DNA of 13,327 nucleotides from JBHHYR01 sp046757585 (GTDB lineage Bacteria; Desulfobacterota; Binatia; HRBIN30): contig JBHHYR010000103.1 in assembly GCA_046757585.1 (NCBI GenBank), positions 1 through 13,327 on the forward strand, written 5' to 3'. Below are positions 7,468 through 13,327 of this stretch, one piece after another. How positions within the stretch are numbered: the stretch's first letter is position 1; every line of letters starts with the position of its first letter. Position numbers and translations under genes: made by a program. The notes below the pieces were generated by a model that made no database searches, was not told where the DNA came from, and saw only the letters and a list, made by a program, of their open reading frames with translations.

Positions 7468-8697
7468 ATGAGCACTCCCATCTATGTTCTCGGCGGATAT
7501 CAGACCGACTTCGCGCGCAACTGGAACAAGGAAAACAAACACATCGTCGCCATGCTGCGCGAGGCGGTGCAGGGGGGACTCGAGGCGACCGGCCTCGACC
7601 CACACGATATCGAGGTCGGGCACGTTGGCAATTTTGCCGCCGAGCTCTATACGATGCAGGGGCACCTCGGCGCCTTTCTCGTGGACATCGACCCGAGCTT
7701 CGCCGGGCTGCCGACGTCCCGTCACGAGGCGGCCTGCGCCTCGGGCAGCATCGCCATCCTCGCCGCGTCAGCTGAGATCGAAGCCGGGCGCTACGACCTC
7801 TCGATGGTCGTCGGCGTCGAGCAAATGAAAACCGTCGATCCGGCCAAGGGGGGCGAGTTCCTGGGCACGGCGGCGTGGTACGATCAGGAAGCCAAGGGCA
7901 TCGAGTTCCCCTTCCCCAAGCTGTTCGGGCGACTGGGAGACGAGTACGACAAGCGCTTCGGTCTCAAGGAGGAACACCTCGCCCACATCTCCGCCGTCAA
8001 CTATTCCAATGCCAAGCGCAATCCCCTGGCGCAGATGCGCACCTGGTACATGACCGAGGAGCACGCGCGGGCAACCGACAAGTTCAACAGCGTGATCGGT
8101 GGCCGGATCAAGGTCTCCGACTGCTCGCAAGTCACCGACGGCGCCGCGGCGGTGTTCCTGGCGTCGGAGAAGGCCGCGGCGGCGTACGCACGGAAAAGCG
8201 GCGTCGCGTTGGCCAGCATCCCCCGCATCCTCGGCTGGGGCCACCATACGGCGCCAATCCTGTTCGACGCCAAGGTGGCCGAGAGCCGGGGCGCACCGTA
8301 CGTGTTGCCGCACACCCGCCAGGCAATCCTGGATGCATTGCGCCGCGCGCGCGTTGCCGACGTGTGGGGCGTGAACGCGATCGAGACGCACGACTGTTTC
8401 ACCACTTCCGAGTACATGGCCATCGACCACTTCGGCCTCACCAAGCCCGGCGAGTCCTGGAAGGCGGTCGAGGACGGAACCATCGAAATGGGCGGCCGGG
8501 TACCGATCAATCCGAGCGGCGGGCTCATTGGCTGCGGCCATCCGGTGGGGGCCACTGGCACACGCCAGGTGCTCGATGCCTACCGGCAAGTGACGGGGCA
8601 AGCCGGCGAGTACCAGGTCGAGGGCGCCACGAAGGTGGCGACGTTGAACATCGGCGGCAGCGGCACAACCAGCGTCTCTTTCATCGTCGGTGTGTGA
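7468..8697 (+). CDS. SCP2-type thiolase (acetyl-CoA acyltransferase family)
   Basis: 409 aa, the normal size. The acyl-accepting nucleophile is Cys90 in 'HEAACASGS'. The SCP2-type signature 'ETHDCFTTSEY' (His308, Asp309, Cys310) and 'NPSGGLIGCGHPVGATG' (His358) are intact. The usual C-terminal CxG motif of FadA/PhaA thiolases is replaced by 'LNIGGSG', as expected for SCP2-type enzymes, where the HDCF cysteine is thought to serve as the second catalytic Cys. It cleaves 3-oxoacyl-CoA thiolytically or condenses acyl-CoA units in the cytoplasm. As second gene after the hydroxyacyl-CoA dehydrogenase it would complete the last two steps of a beta-oxidation-like cycle, or the first two steps from acetyl-CoA to 3-hydroxybutyryl-CoA if run in reverse. 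SCP2-type thiolases often act on branched or bulky substrates, so chain specificity is open. Confidence 0.93.
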   Translation: MSTPIYVLGGYQTDFARNWNKENKHIVAMLREAVQGGLEATGLDPHDIEVGHVGNFAAELYTMQGHLGAFLVDIDPSFAGLPTSRHEAACASGSIAILAASAEIEAGRYDLSMVVGVEQMKTVDPAKGGEFLGTAAWYDQEAKGIEFPFPKLFGRLGDEYDKRFGLKEEHLAHISAVNYSNAKRNPLAQMRTWYMTEEHARATDKFNSVIGGRIKVSDCSQVTDGAAAVFLASEKAAAAYARKSGVALASIPRILGWGHHTAPILFDAKVAESRGAPYVLPHTRQAILDALRRARVADVWGVNAIETHDCFTTSEYMAIDHFGLTKPGESWKAVEDGTIEMGGRVPINPSGGLIGCGHPVGATGTRQVLDAYRQVTGQAGEYQVEGATKVATLNIGGSGTTSVSFIVGV

Positions 8698-8715
8698 ACA
8701 GCCCTGCTCTGCCGC

Positions 8716-8765
8716 TGGCGGTGCGCCCGCCACCGAAGGCGGCACGGTCGCGGCAGCCGCCTTCG
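8716..8765 (+). terminator. Tandem hairpins after the thiolase gene
   Basis: The 141-bp gap before the malic enzyme gene contains two inverted repeats in a row. The first is TGGCGG (8716-8721) pairing with CCGCCA (8727-8732) around a 5-base loop. The second is CGAAGGCGGC (8734-8743) pairing perfectly with GCCGCCTTCG (8756-8765) around a 12-base loop. There is no T-run, so Rho-independent termination would be non-canonical. They may mark the end of the dehydrogenase/thiolase operon, stabilise its mRNA 3' end, or attenuate read-through into the malic enzyme gene. Confidence 0.45.
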
Positions 8766-8838
8766 CATCCGGACCGGCATGGGGGCCCCACTCCCCCGCT
8801 TGCATCTTCGTTCCTGAGCGGTCAAAGTACGGCTCGCC

Positions 8839-10029
8839 ATGATGACGGATCTGGATAAGGAAAGCCTGGAGCTGCACGCGCAGGTGCACGGCAAGCTCGA
8901 AGTCAAGAGTAAGGTCAGTCTCGCCACCAGCAAGGATCTCAGTCTTGCCTATACGCCCGGCGTGGCGCAGGTTTGCCTGGAGATTGCCAGGGCGCCGGAC
9001 CGCGTCTTCGATCTGACCATCAAACGCAATACCGTTGCCGTCGTGTCGGATGGTTCGGCTATTCTCGGAATTGGCAACCTGGGTGCTGCCGCCGCGCTTC
9101 CCGTCATGGAGGGGAAGGCGGTGCTCTTCAAGGAGTTTGCCAACGTCGACGCCTTCCCGATCTGTCTGGCGACGCAGGAACCTGATGAGATCGTGAATGT
9201 TGTCCGGGCGATCGCACCCGTGTTCGGCGGCATCAACCTCGAAGACATTTCGGCACCACGCTGCTTCGATATCGAAGCGCGCCTCCAGGACATCGGCATT
9301 CCCGTGTTTCACGACGATCAGCATGGCACGGCCATCGTCGTGCTCGCCGCACTCCTCAACGCGCTGAAGGTTACCCGCAAGAACCTGGCGGAATGCACGG
9401 TGGTGTTTAGTGGTAGCGGCGCGGCAGCGATCGCCTGCGCACATCTCATTCGCAACTGCGGCACGACCGGGCTCTTACCGCGGGTCGACGACATTATCAT
9501 GTGTGACTCCAAGGGCATCGTGCATAAGGGGCGAACCGACTTGAATCCGCACAAGCGCGCGCTTGCCGAGCTGACCAATCGTACGGGACGACAGGGCGGC
9601 CTCAGCGACGCGTTGCGCGGCGCCGACGTCTTTATCGGCCTGTCACGCCCCAACCTGGTGACACCGGCCATGGTGCGCACGATGAACACGCACCCGATCA
9701 TCTTCGCGATGGCGAACCCCGTCCCCGAAATCATGCCCGACGCAGCCCGCAGCGCCGGAGCCGTGGTGGTCGGTACCGGGCGCAGCGACTTTCCGAACCA
9801 GATCAACAACGTCCTCGCATTTCCCGGCGTCTTTCGGGGCGCGCTCGACGCCGGCGCTACGCTGATCAATGACGACATGAAGGTCACCGCGGCGCAGGCA
9901 CTTGCCGCCGCAGTCATCGAGCCCACGCCGGAACGGATACTGCCCGATCCACTCGACAAGACGATCGCCTCGCGCATCGGTACCGCGGTGGCCGCCTCGG
10001 CACGCCGTACGGGGGTGTGTCGGGGGTAA
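8839..10029 (+). CDS. Malic enzyme, short form without phosphotransacetylase domain
   Basis: 396 aa, the size of single-domain bacterial malic enzymes and about half of MaeB, which carries an extra phosphotransacetylase-like domain. Family motifs appear in order: 'SLAYTPGVA' with catalytic Tyr38, 'DGSAILGIGNLG', 'EGKAVLFKEF' with catalytic Lys93, metal ligands in 'INLEDI' (Glu135, Asp136) and 'FHDDQHGTA' (Asp160), the cofactor loop 'FSGSGAAAIA', and 'FPNQINNVLAFPGVFRGALDAGA'. It oxidatively decarboxylates malate to pyruvate and CO2 with NAD(P). NADP versus NAD preference was not resolved. The first two codons are both ATG (8839 and 8842), and no clear Shine-Dalgarno is seen. Its position downstream of acyl-CoA genes suggests a role in drawing off C4 acids or making NADPH; that is inference. 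Confidence 0.93.
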   Translation: MMTDLDKESLELHAQVHGKLEVKSKVSLATSKDLSLAYTPGVAQVCLEIARAPDRVFDLTIKRNTVAVVSDGSAILGIGNLGAAAALPVMEGKAVLFKEFANVDAFPICLATQEPDEIVNVVRAIAPVFGGINLEDISAPRCFDIEARLQDIGIPVFHDDQHGTAIVVLAALLNALKVTRKNLAECTVVFSGSGAAAIACAHLIRNCGTTGLLPRVDDIIMCDSKGIVHKGRTDLNPHKRALAELTNRTGRQGGLSDALRGADVFIGLSRPNLVTPAMVRTMNTHPIIFAMANPVPEIMPDAARSAGAVVVGTGRSDFPNQINNVLAFPGVFRGALDAGATLINDDMKVTAAQALAAAVIEPTPERILPDPLDKTIASRIGTAVAASARRTGVCRG

Positions 10030-10107
10030 ACGCCGCACCAGCACGATCGGCGATCGCGCCAGCGTCCGCCGCCAGCTCGGCGCGCGGCGCCGCAGGCTCA
10101 TGAGCTG

Positions 10108-10686
10108 ATGCACCGCACCGCCAGATGCACGCTCGTTGCGCGGGCCCTCACGGCCCTCGCGTTTCTCGTCACCGCCGCCGTAGTCTGCTCCGCGCATCCG
10201 CCGGCCGTTGCACAAGTCCGCGGCCGGCCGGTGGGTGAAGGCAGCGGGCCGGTATCCGAGCTGAGCACCAACACCGGCGCCGGCAGCAAGTCCGTTCACC
10301 GGCGCGGAGGGAACGTGCGCGAAGGAAACGCCGGCCGCCTCGGCGGCCAGCCGGTGCGCGGCTCGGTAACCCGCGACGTGTCGAGCGGGCCGGTGTCCGC
10401 CATCAGCGTGGGCCCCGTCACTGCCCGGCACGCGGTTGGCACGAGCGCGACGGTCACGGGCGCGCCGGCTGCCGCCGTCAGCAAGGGCACGGATCACCCG
10501 TTCGGTGAACGGATCGCGGCCCCGGTCCACGACCTGAGACCCCTCCAGAGGCTGTTGCGCCACATCCAGCCCCTGCCCCGCACCACCCCTCTGCCGCAGG
10601 GATCGCGCCCAGAGCGATACGCGGTGGCGCCGGCAGCGGACACCACACCACCCCTCTCGTCACCGGACCGGCCGGAATCCCCCTGA
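10108..10686 (+). CDS. Uncharacterised exported protein with degenerate Gly-Pro-Val-Ser repeats
   Basis: 192 aa. I do not recognise a family. A clear N-terminal signal peptide is visible: basic start, hydrophobic core 'ALTALAFLVTAAVV', and a plausible signal peptidase I site after 'PPAVAQ' (about residue 36). The mature part is Gly/Ser/Val/Arg-rich and predicted disordered by eye. It contains two diverged repeats: 'GRPVGEGSGPVSELS' (39-53) and 'GQPVRGS' followed by 'SSGPVSAIS' (80-100), with another 'GPV' just after. The C-terminal third has a short amphipathic stretch ('VHDLRPLQRLLRHIQP') and a Pro/Thr-rich tail. There is no Cys in the predicted mature part. It lies 78 bp after the malic enzyme gene and converges on the alcohol dehydrogenase gene. 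The signal peptide and repeats argue for a real gene, but no function can be assigned and the start has no strong ribosome binding site. Confidence 0.6.
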   Translation: MHRTARCTLVARALTALAFLVTAAVVCSAHPPAVAQVRGRPVGEGSGPVSELSTNTGAGSKSVHRRGGNVREGNAGRLGGQPVRGSVTRDVSSGPVSAISVGPVTARHAVGTSATVTGAPAAAVSKGTDHPFGERIAAPVHDLRPLQRLLRHIQPLPRTTPLPQGSRPERYAVAPAADTTPPLSSPDRPESP

Positions 10687-10729
10687 GAAAACCGGGCCGA
10701 GCAAGCGGAGCTGTGCCCGACCGGGACGC

Positions 10730-11821
10730 TCAGTACGTGAGCACGCTGCGGGCGACTTCGCCCTGCTCCATGATCTCCATGGCCGTGTTGATCTGATCGA
10801 GTGGGAGCCGGCGGCTGACCAACTCGTCCAGTTTGAGCTTCTTGGCCATGTAGAGGTCCAGAATCCGTGGCATATCAAACCGGAAGCGGGGCGATCCGTA
10901 GTACGAACCGATGATCCCCTTCTCATCCAGCGGGAACGAGAAAGCCGGGAACGAGGCTTCCTGACCGATCCCGGGAACACCAACCGCCACCAGCTTGCCG
11001 CCGCGGCGCACGGCCTGAAAGGCCTGCTGCAGGACCGCAACGTTCCCGATCGCCTCGAAGGCGTAGTCGACACCTTTGCCGTCCGTGAGACTCTTGATCT
11101 GATCGACCATGTCCCCCTGCTTCGCATCCACGGTATGCGTCGCGCCGAACTCATTCGCCATGGCGAGCTTCTTCTCCGCCAGATCCACCGCGATGATTTT
11201 CTCCGCGCCGCAGATGGCGGCGCCTTGCACGACGTTCAGACCCACTCCTCCGCAGCCGATGACCGCGACATGATCTCCGGGCTCGACCTTCGCCGTGTTC
11301 ATGGCAGCGCCCACACCCGTCATGACGCCGCAGCCCACCAGGCAGGCGCTCGCCAAGGGGATCTCCTCACGGATCGGAATGACCGCCTGCTCGGGCACCA
11401 CGGTGTATTCGGAAAACGTGCCGCACCAGTGCCGCATCTCGCTGCCACCGACTGTGAAGCGCGTGGTGCCGTCGTACATGGCTCCGGTCATTGTCGCCAT
11501 GGCCGCGGCGTCACAGAGGTGCGGCTTGCCACGGCCGCAGTCGCGGCAGTGCCCGCAGCTGTACAGCCACGTCAGCACGACGTGGTCGCCTTTCTTCACG
11601 GAGGTCACGCCGGGTCCCACGGCTTCGATTGTGCCCGCCCCTTCGTGCCCGATGATGATCGGCGGCGGCATCGGCAGGATACCGCGCTGGATGCTGAGAT
11701 CGCTGTGGCACACGCCGCTGGCACCCAGTTTCACCAGCACCTCTCCCTGTTGCGGGTCCTGCAGCTTGACCTCTTCGATCTTGAAGGGTTCATTGGAATT
11801 GTACAGCACGGCGGCACGCAT
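10730..11821 (-). CDS. Zinc-dependent medium-chain alcohol dehydrogenase
   Basis: 363 aa from ATG 11821-11819. The frame is open to 12055, but a strong ribosome binding site sits directly before this ATG and the protein starts in family register ('MRAAVLYNSNEPFKIEEV'). Catalytic zinc ligands are Cys38 ('GVCHSDL'), His59-Glu60 ('GHEGAG') and Cys164 ('VGCGV'). The structural zinc loop is complete: 'CGHCRDCGRGKPHLC' (Cys89, 92, 95, 103). The nucleotide fold has 'GCGGVG' (189-194) and Asp213 at the end of the second strand, pointing to NAD. The overall pattern resembles class III-like or NDMA-dependent-like bacterial alcohol dehydrogenases. It oxidises alcohols or reduces aldehydes in the cytoplasm. 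The gene is a monocistron, divergent from the SDR/trmB pair. The substrate is not readable. Confidence 0.94.
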   Translation of the reverse strand: MRAAVLYNSNEPFKIEEVKLQDPQQGEVLVKLGASGVCHSDLSIQRGILPMPPPIIIGHEGAGTIEAVGPGVTSVKKGDHVVLTWLYSCGHCRDCGRGKPHLCDAAAMATMTGAMYDGTTRFTVGGSEMRHWCGTFSEYTVVPEQAVIPIREEIPLASACLVGCGVMTGVGAAMNTAKVEPGDHVAVIGCGGVGLNVVQGAAICGAEKIIAVDLAEKKLAMANEFGATHTVDAKQGDMVDQIKSLTDGKGVDYAFEAIGNVAVLQQAFQAVRRGGKLVAVGVPGIGQEASFPAFSFPLDEKGIIGSYYGSPRFRFDMPRILDLYMAKKLKLDELVSRRLPLDQINTAMEIMEQGEVARSVLTY

Positions 11822-11827
11822 GGCACG

Positions 11828-11835
11828 TCCTCCTC
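11828..11835 (-). promoter_or_regulatory. Strong Shine-Dalgarno of the alcohol dehydrogenase
   Basis: GAGGAGGA on the minus strand, with its anti-SD core 7 bases before ATG 11821. It decides the start against the 78-codon upstream extension of the same frame. Confidence 0.85.
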
Positions 11836-11932
11836 GTCGCGATCGATCGTCTCGAGCGGTGTAGTCACCTCTGGAGCGTACAGCCCCGGCACGCGCGCGG
11901 CACGCCGCAGCCGCGCCGCCGCAAGCGCGTGG

Positions 11933-11961
11933 ATAGTAGTCTGACGGTCTGGTAAAAGCAA
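11933..11961 (-). promoter_or_regulatory. Weak candidate promoter of the alcohol dehydrogenase
   Basis: On the minus strand, TTGCTT (11961-11956), a 17-base spacer, then TACTAT (11938-11933), in the 191-bp divergent gap. It would give a leader of roughly 105 bases. That leader contains the palindrome CGATCGATCG (11840-11849) followed by CTCGAG (11851-11856) just upstream of the ribosome binding site. Hexamer matches are modest (3/6 and 4/6). Confidence 0.28.
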
Positions 11962-12012
11962 CGCAACGGGAGAGCACGTTTGCCACAGTTCGATCCGGGA
12001 AGGGGCTGACCG

Positions 12013-12744
12013 GTGGATCTCGCGCATACAGCCGTGGTCGTAACCGGGGGCGCACGCCGCCTAGGCGCAGCGATCACGCTCGGGTTCGCGCAGGCGGGCG
12101 CCGACGTGGTGATCAACTACCGAACCGCCGCCGCCGCCGCGCAAGCCACGGCGGCGCGCGCACGCCAGGCTGGCGTGCGCAGCGTCACGGCGCCAGGCGA
12201 CGTGGCGCGGGCCGCCGACGTGGGCCGCCTGCTCGCAACCACCCTCGCCGAGTTCGGGCGTGTCGACGTTCTGGTAGCCAACGCCGGAGCCTTTCGGCGT
12301 ACGCCGATCGCTACGCTCACCGAAGCGGACTGGGACGAGATGCTGAACAACAACCTGCGCGCCGCCTTCCTGTGCGCGCACCGTTTTGGGTTGCACATGC
12401 AAGCGCATGCGGGCGGGGTGATCATTCTGCTCGCCGACGTGGCCGGGTTCCGCCCGTGGAAGGACTACCTGCCCTACTCGGTCGCGAAGGCGGGGGTGGT
12501 GGCACTCACCCGCGGGCTGGCGAAGGAGCTTGCGCCGGCCGTGCGAGTGAACGCCGTCGCGCCCGGGCCGGTGCTGTTTCCCGACGATTTCGATCCGCAG
12601 GCACGCCAGCGGGAAGCTGCACGCACGTTGCTGCAGCGCGAGGGGCGGCCCGAGGACGTGGTCGCCGCTGTCTTGGAATTGGCCCGCAACGAGTACACCA
12701 CCGGCGTCGTCCTGCCAGTCGACGGCGGCCGCCTCTGCCGCTGA
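12013..12744 (+). CDS. Short-chain dehydrogenase/reductase with pteridine-reductase-like active site
   Basis: 243 aa, starting at GTG 12013 with GGGAAGGGG (11997-12005) 7 bases upstream as ribosome binding site. SDR landmarks are the cofactor loop 'TGGARRLG' (11-18), 'NYR' at the second strand end (Arg37, NADPH-type), 'NAGAF' (90-94), 'LNNNLRAAF', 'YSVAKAG' with Tyr155 and Lys159, and 'VNAVAPGPV'. The position of the catalytic Ser, 13 residues before the Tyr, is Asp142 ('LLADVAG'). An Asp there, together with a TGxxxRxG cofactor loop, is characteristic of pteridine reductase/FolM-like SDRs. Many genomes carry this type annotated only as FabG-like 3-oxoacyl-ACP reductase. It forms an apparent operon with trmB, whose ATG begins 2 bases after the stop. 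Reduction of a pterin or a similar carbonyl is inference. Confidence 0.9.
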   Translation: MDLAHTAVVVTGGARRLGAAITLGFAQAGADVVINYRTAAAAAQATAARARQAGVRSVTAPGDVARAADVGRLLATTLAEFGRVDVLVANAGAFRRTPIATLTEADWDEMLNNNLRAAFLCAHRFGLHMQAHAGGVIILLADVAGFRPWKDYLPYSVAKAGVVALTRGLAKELAPAVRVNAVAPGPVLFPDDFDPQARQREAARTLLQREGRPEDVVAAVLELARNEYTTGVVLPVDGGRLCR

Positions 12745-12745
12745 T

Positions 12746-13327
12746 ATGCCGGCCTTCTGGAGCACCATTTTCGGCAACGATCATCCCGTCGAAGTCGAGA
12801 TCGGCTGCGGCACGGGCACTTTCATCCTGGCCGCAGCAGCCCGCTGGCCGCGCACGAACTTCTTCGGCATCGAGCGGTCGCACAGCCGCGCCGCACAGGT
12901 GCAGGCGGGGATCGAGGCACGCGCGGCACACAACGCCCGCGTGATTGCCGCCGATGCCGTCTGCGTCGTCTCCACGCTGATTCCACCGGCCTCGGTGGCC
13001 GCGTATCACATCTATTTCCCCGACCCATGGTGGAAGCGGCGCCATCAGCGCCGGCGCCTGTTCACTCCCGCGTTCGCCACCATGCTCGACCGGACGCTGC
13101 TCGCCGACGGGCGCATCCATGTCGCCACGGACGTCGGCGATCTCTTCGCACTGGCTCTGCGGACTCTGAACGCCTGCGCGTCGCTGGCGCGTGAGCCCGC
13201 AAGCATCTCTCCGCGTATGGAGCACACCACCTTCGAGCGCAAGAGCCGCGCCCGCGGCGCTGCGATTCTGGAGGCAACGTTCACTAAGTATCGCCTTCCA
13301 CAAATACGCTCCCGTGTTCCGCAAGCT
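12746..13327 (+). CDS. trmB: tRNA (guanine-N7)-methyltransferase TrmB (3' end cut by the window)
   Basis: 194 codons from ATG 12746 to the window end with no stop, so the gene is open but probably nearly complete. The SAM-binding motif is 'VEIGCGTGTF' (17-26), with Glu43 in 'FGIERSHSRA' as the second SAM contact. The TrmB hallmark 'YHIYFPDPWWKRRHQRRR' (87-104) carries Asp93, equivalent to the catalytic Asp of the family. The C-terminal 'TTFERKSRARG' matches the conserved tRNA/substrate-binding TxFE-type region, and the protein would normally end shortly after. It methylates G46 in the variable loop of tRNAs to m7G in the cytoplasm. It follows the SDR gene directly (1-base gap after its TGA), so the two are probably cotranscribed. 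The N-terminus is short compared with the E. coli enzyme but normal for compact bacterial versions. Confidence 0.93.
   Translation, partial: MPAFWSTIFGNDHPVEVEIGCGTGTFILAAAARWPRTNFFGIERSHSRAAQVQAGIEARAAHNARVIAADAVCVVSTLIPPASVAAYHIYFPDPWWKRRHQRRRLFTPAFATMLDRTLLADGRIHVATDVGDLFALALRTLNACASLAREPASISPRMEHTTFERKSRARGAAILEATFTKYRLPQIRSRVPQA

Noticed and set aside
7768..9444. 558-codon minus-strand open frame
   Set aside because: It lies antisense to the thiolase and malic enzyme genes, both with full motif sets. Its translation is Arg/His/Ala-rich with no recognisable domain. It is a GC-bias shadow.
10079..10091. Small GGCGC/GCGCC inverted repeat between the malic enzyme and exported protein genes
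   Set aside because: A 5-bp all-G/C stem is expected by chance in such GC-rich DNA and has no accompanying T-run.
9643..10563. 306-codon minus-strand open frame covering the exported hypothetical gene
   Set aside because: Half of it is antisense to the well-supported malic enzyme gene, and its product is Arg/Gly/Ala-rich without domain features. The plus-strand frame has a clean signal peptide and is preferred.
11135..11944. 269-codon plus-strand open frame
   Set aside because: Antisense to the zinc alcohol dehydrogenase, including its zinc-ligand regions. No domain is seen.
11822..12055. 78-codon N-terminal extension of the alcohol dehydrogenase
   Set aside because: Family alignment and the GAGGAGGA ribosome binding site place the start at 11821.
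12506..13324. 272-codon minus-strand open frame
   Set aside because: Antisense to the end of the SDR gene and to trmB, which carries the full methyltransferase motif set.
1..13327. Mobile element, CRISPR, toxin-antitoxin or phage defence system
   Set aside because: No transposase, recombinase, terminal repeats, spaced direct repeats, small toxin-like pairs or nuclease/helicase motifs were found on either strand.

Overview
The window reads as high-GC bacterial chromosome of a metabolically versatile, probably aerobic organism. Long ORFs with G/C-rich third positions, many CoA-ester and redox enzymes, a luciferase-like (LLM) oxidoreductase and a TrmB of the 'PDPWWKRRH' type would suit a deltaproteobacterium-like or Binatota-like lineage. 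That placement is an inference from gene content only. I see no rRNA, tRNA, CRISPR array, transposase, integrase or prophage gene.

Layout. (1) Positions 1-2834, minus strand: a tight three-gene operon. It holds a Tat-signal small subunit (gluconate 2-dehydrogenase subunit 3-like), a GMC-family FAD oxidoreductase, and an exported PDZ-like protein that runs off the left edge. Both junctions are 4-base start/stop overlaps. (2) 2930-3928, plus: an LLM-class flavin/F420-type oxidoreductase, divergent from the operon, with a near-consensus promoter right against its start codon. (3) 3965-5941, minus: a MeaA/ethylmalonyl-CoA mutase-type B12 enzyme. (4) 6130-8697, plus: a 3-hydroxyacyl-CoA dehydrogenase and an SCP2-type thiolase in one operon, divergent from the mutase, followed after 141 bp by a short malic enzyme (8839-10029). 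(5) 10108-10686, plus: an unrecognised exported protein with short degenerate repeats. (6) 10730-11821, minus: a zinc-dependent alcohol dehydrogenase. (7) 12013-13327, plus: a short-chain dehydrogenase with a pteridine-reductase-like active site, then trmB, which runs off the right edge.

How they may work together. The mutase, hydroxyacyl-CoA dehydrogenase, thiolase and malic enzyme form a plausible acyl-CoA/C4-dicarboxylate module, either ethylmalonyl-CoA-type acetate assimilation or branched acyl-CoA metabolism. The diagnostic partner (crotonyl-CoA carboxylase/reductase) is not in the window. The left operon looks like a periplasmic or membrane-attached dehydrogenase exported by piggy-backing on the small subunit's twin-arginine signal; its substrate and electron acceptor are unknown. 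The zinc alcohol dehydrogenase and LLM oxidoreductase are further redox enzymes without a clear pathway link.

Two genuine genes, at the left edge (GTG start) and right edge (trmB), are open at the window ends. I recovered both by translating the sequence directly. Nothing here is a clear new defence or mobile system. The most unusual points are the PDZ-like third gene of the GMC operon, the active-site substitutions in the GMC enzyme and the SDR, the NADP-like cofactor pocket of the hydroxyacyl-CoA dehydrogenase, and possible leaderless promoters.
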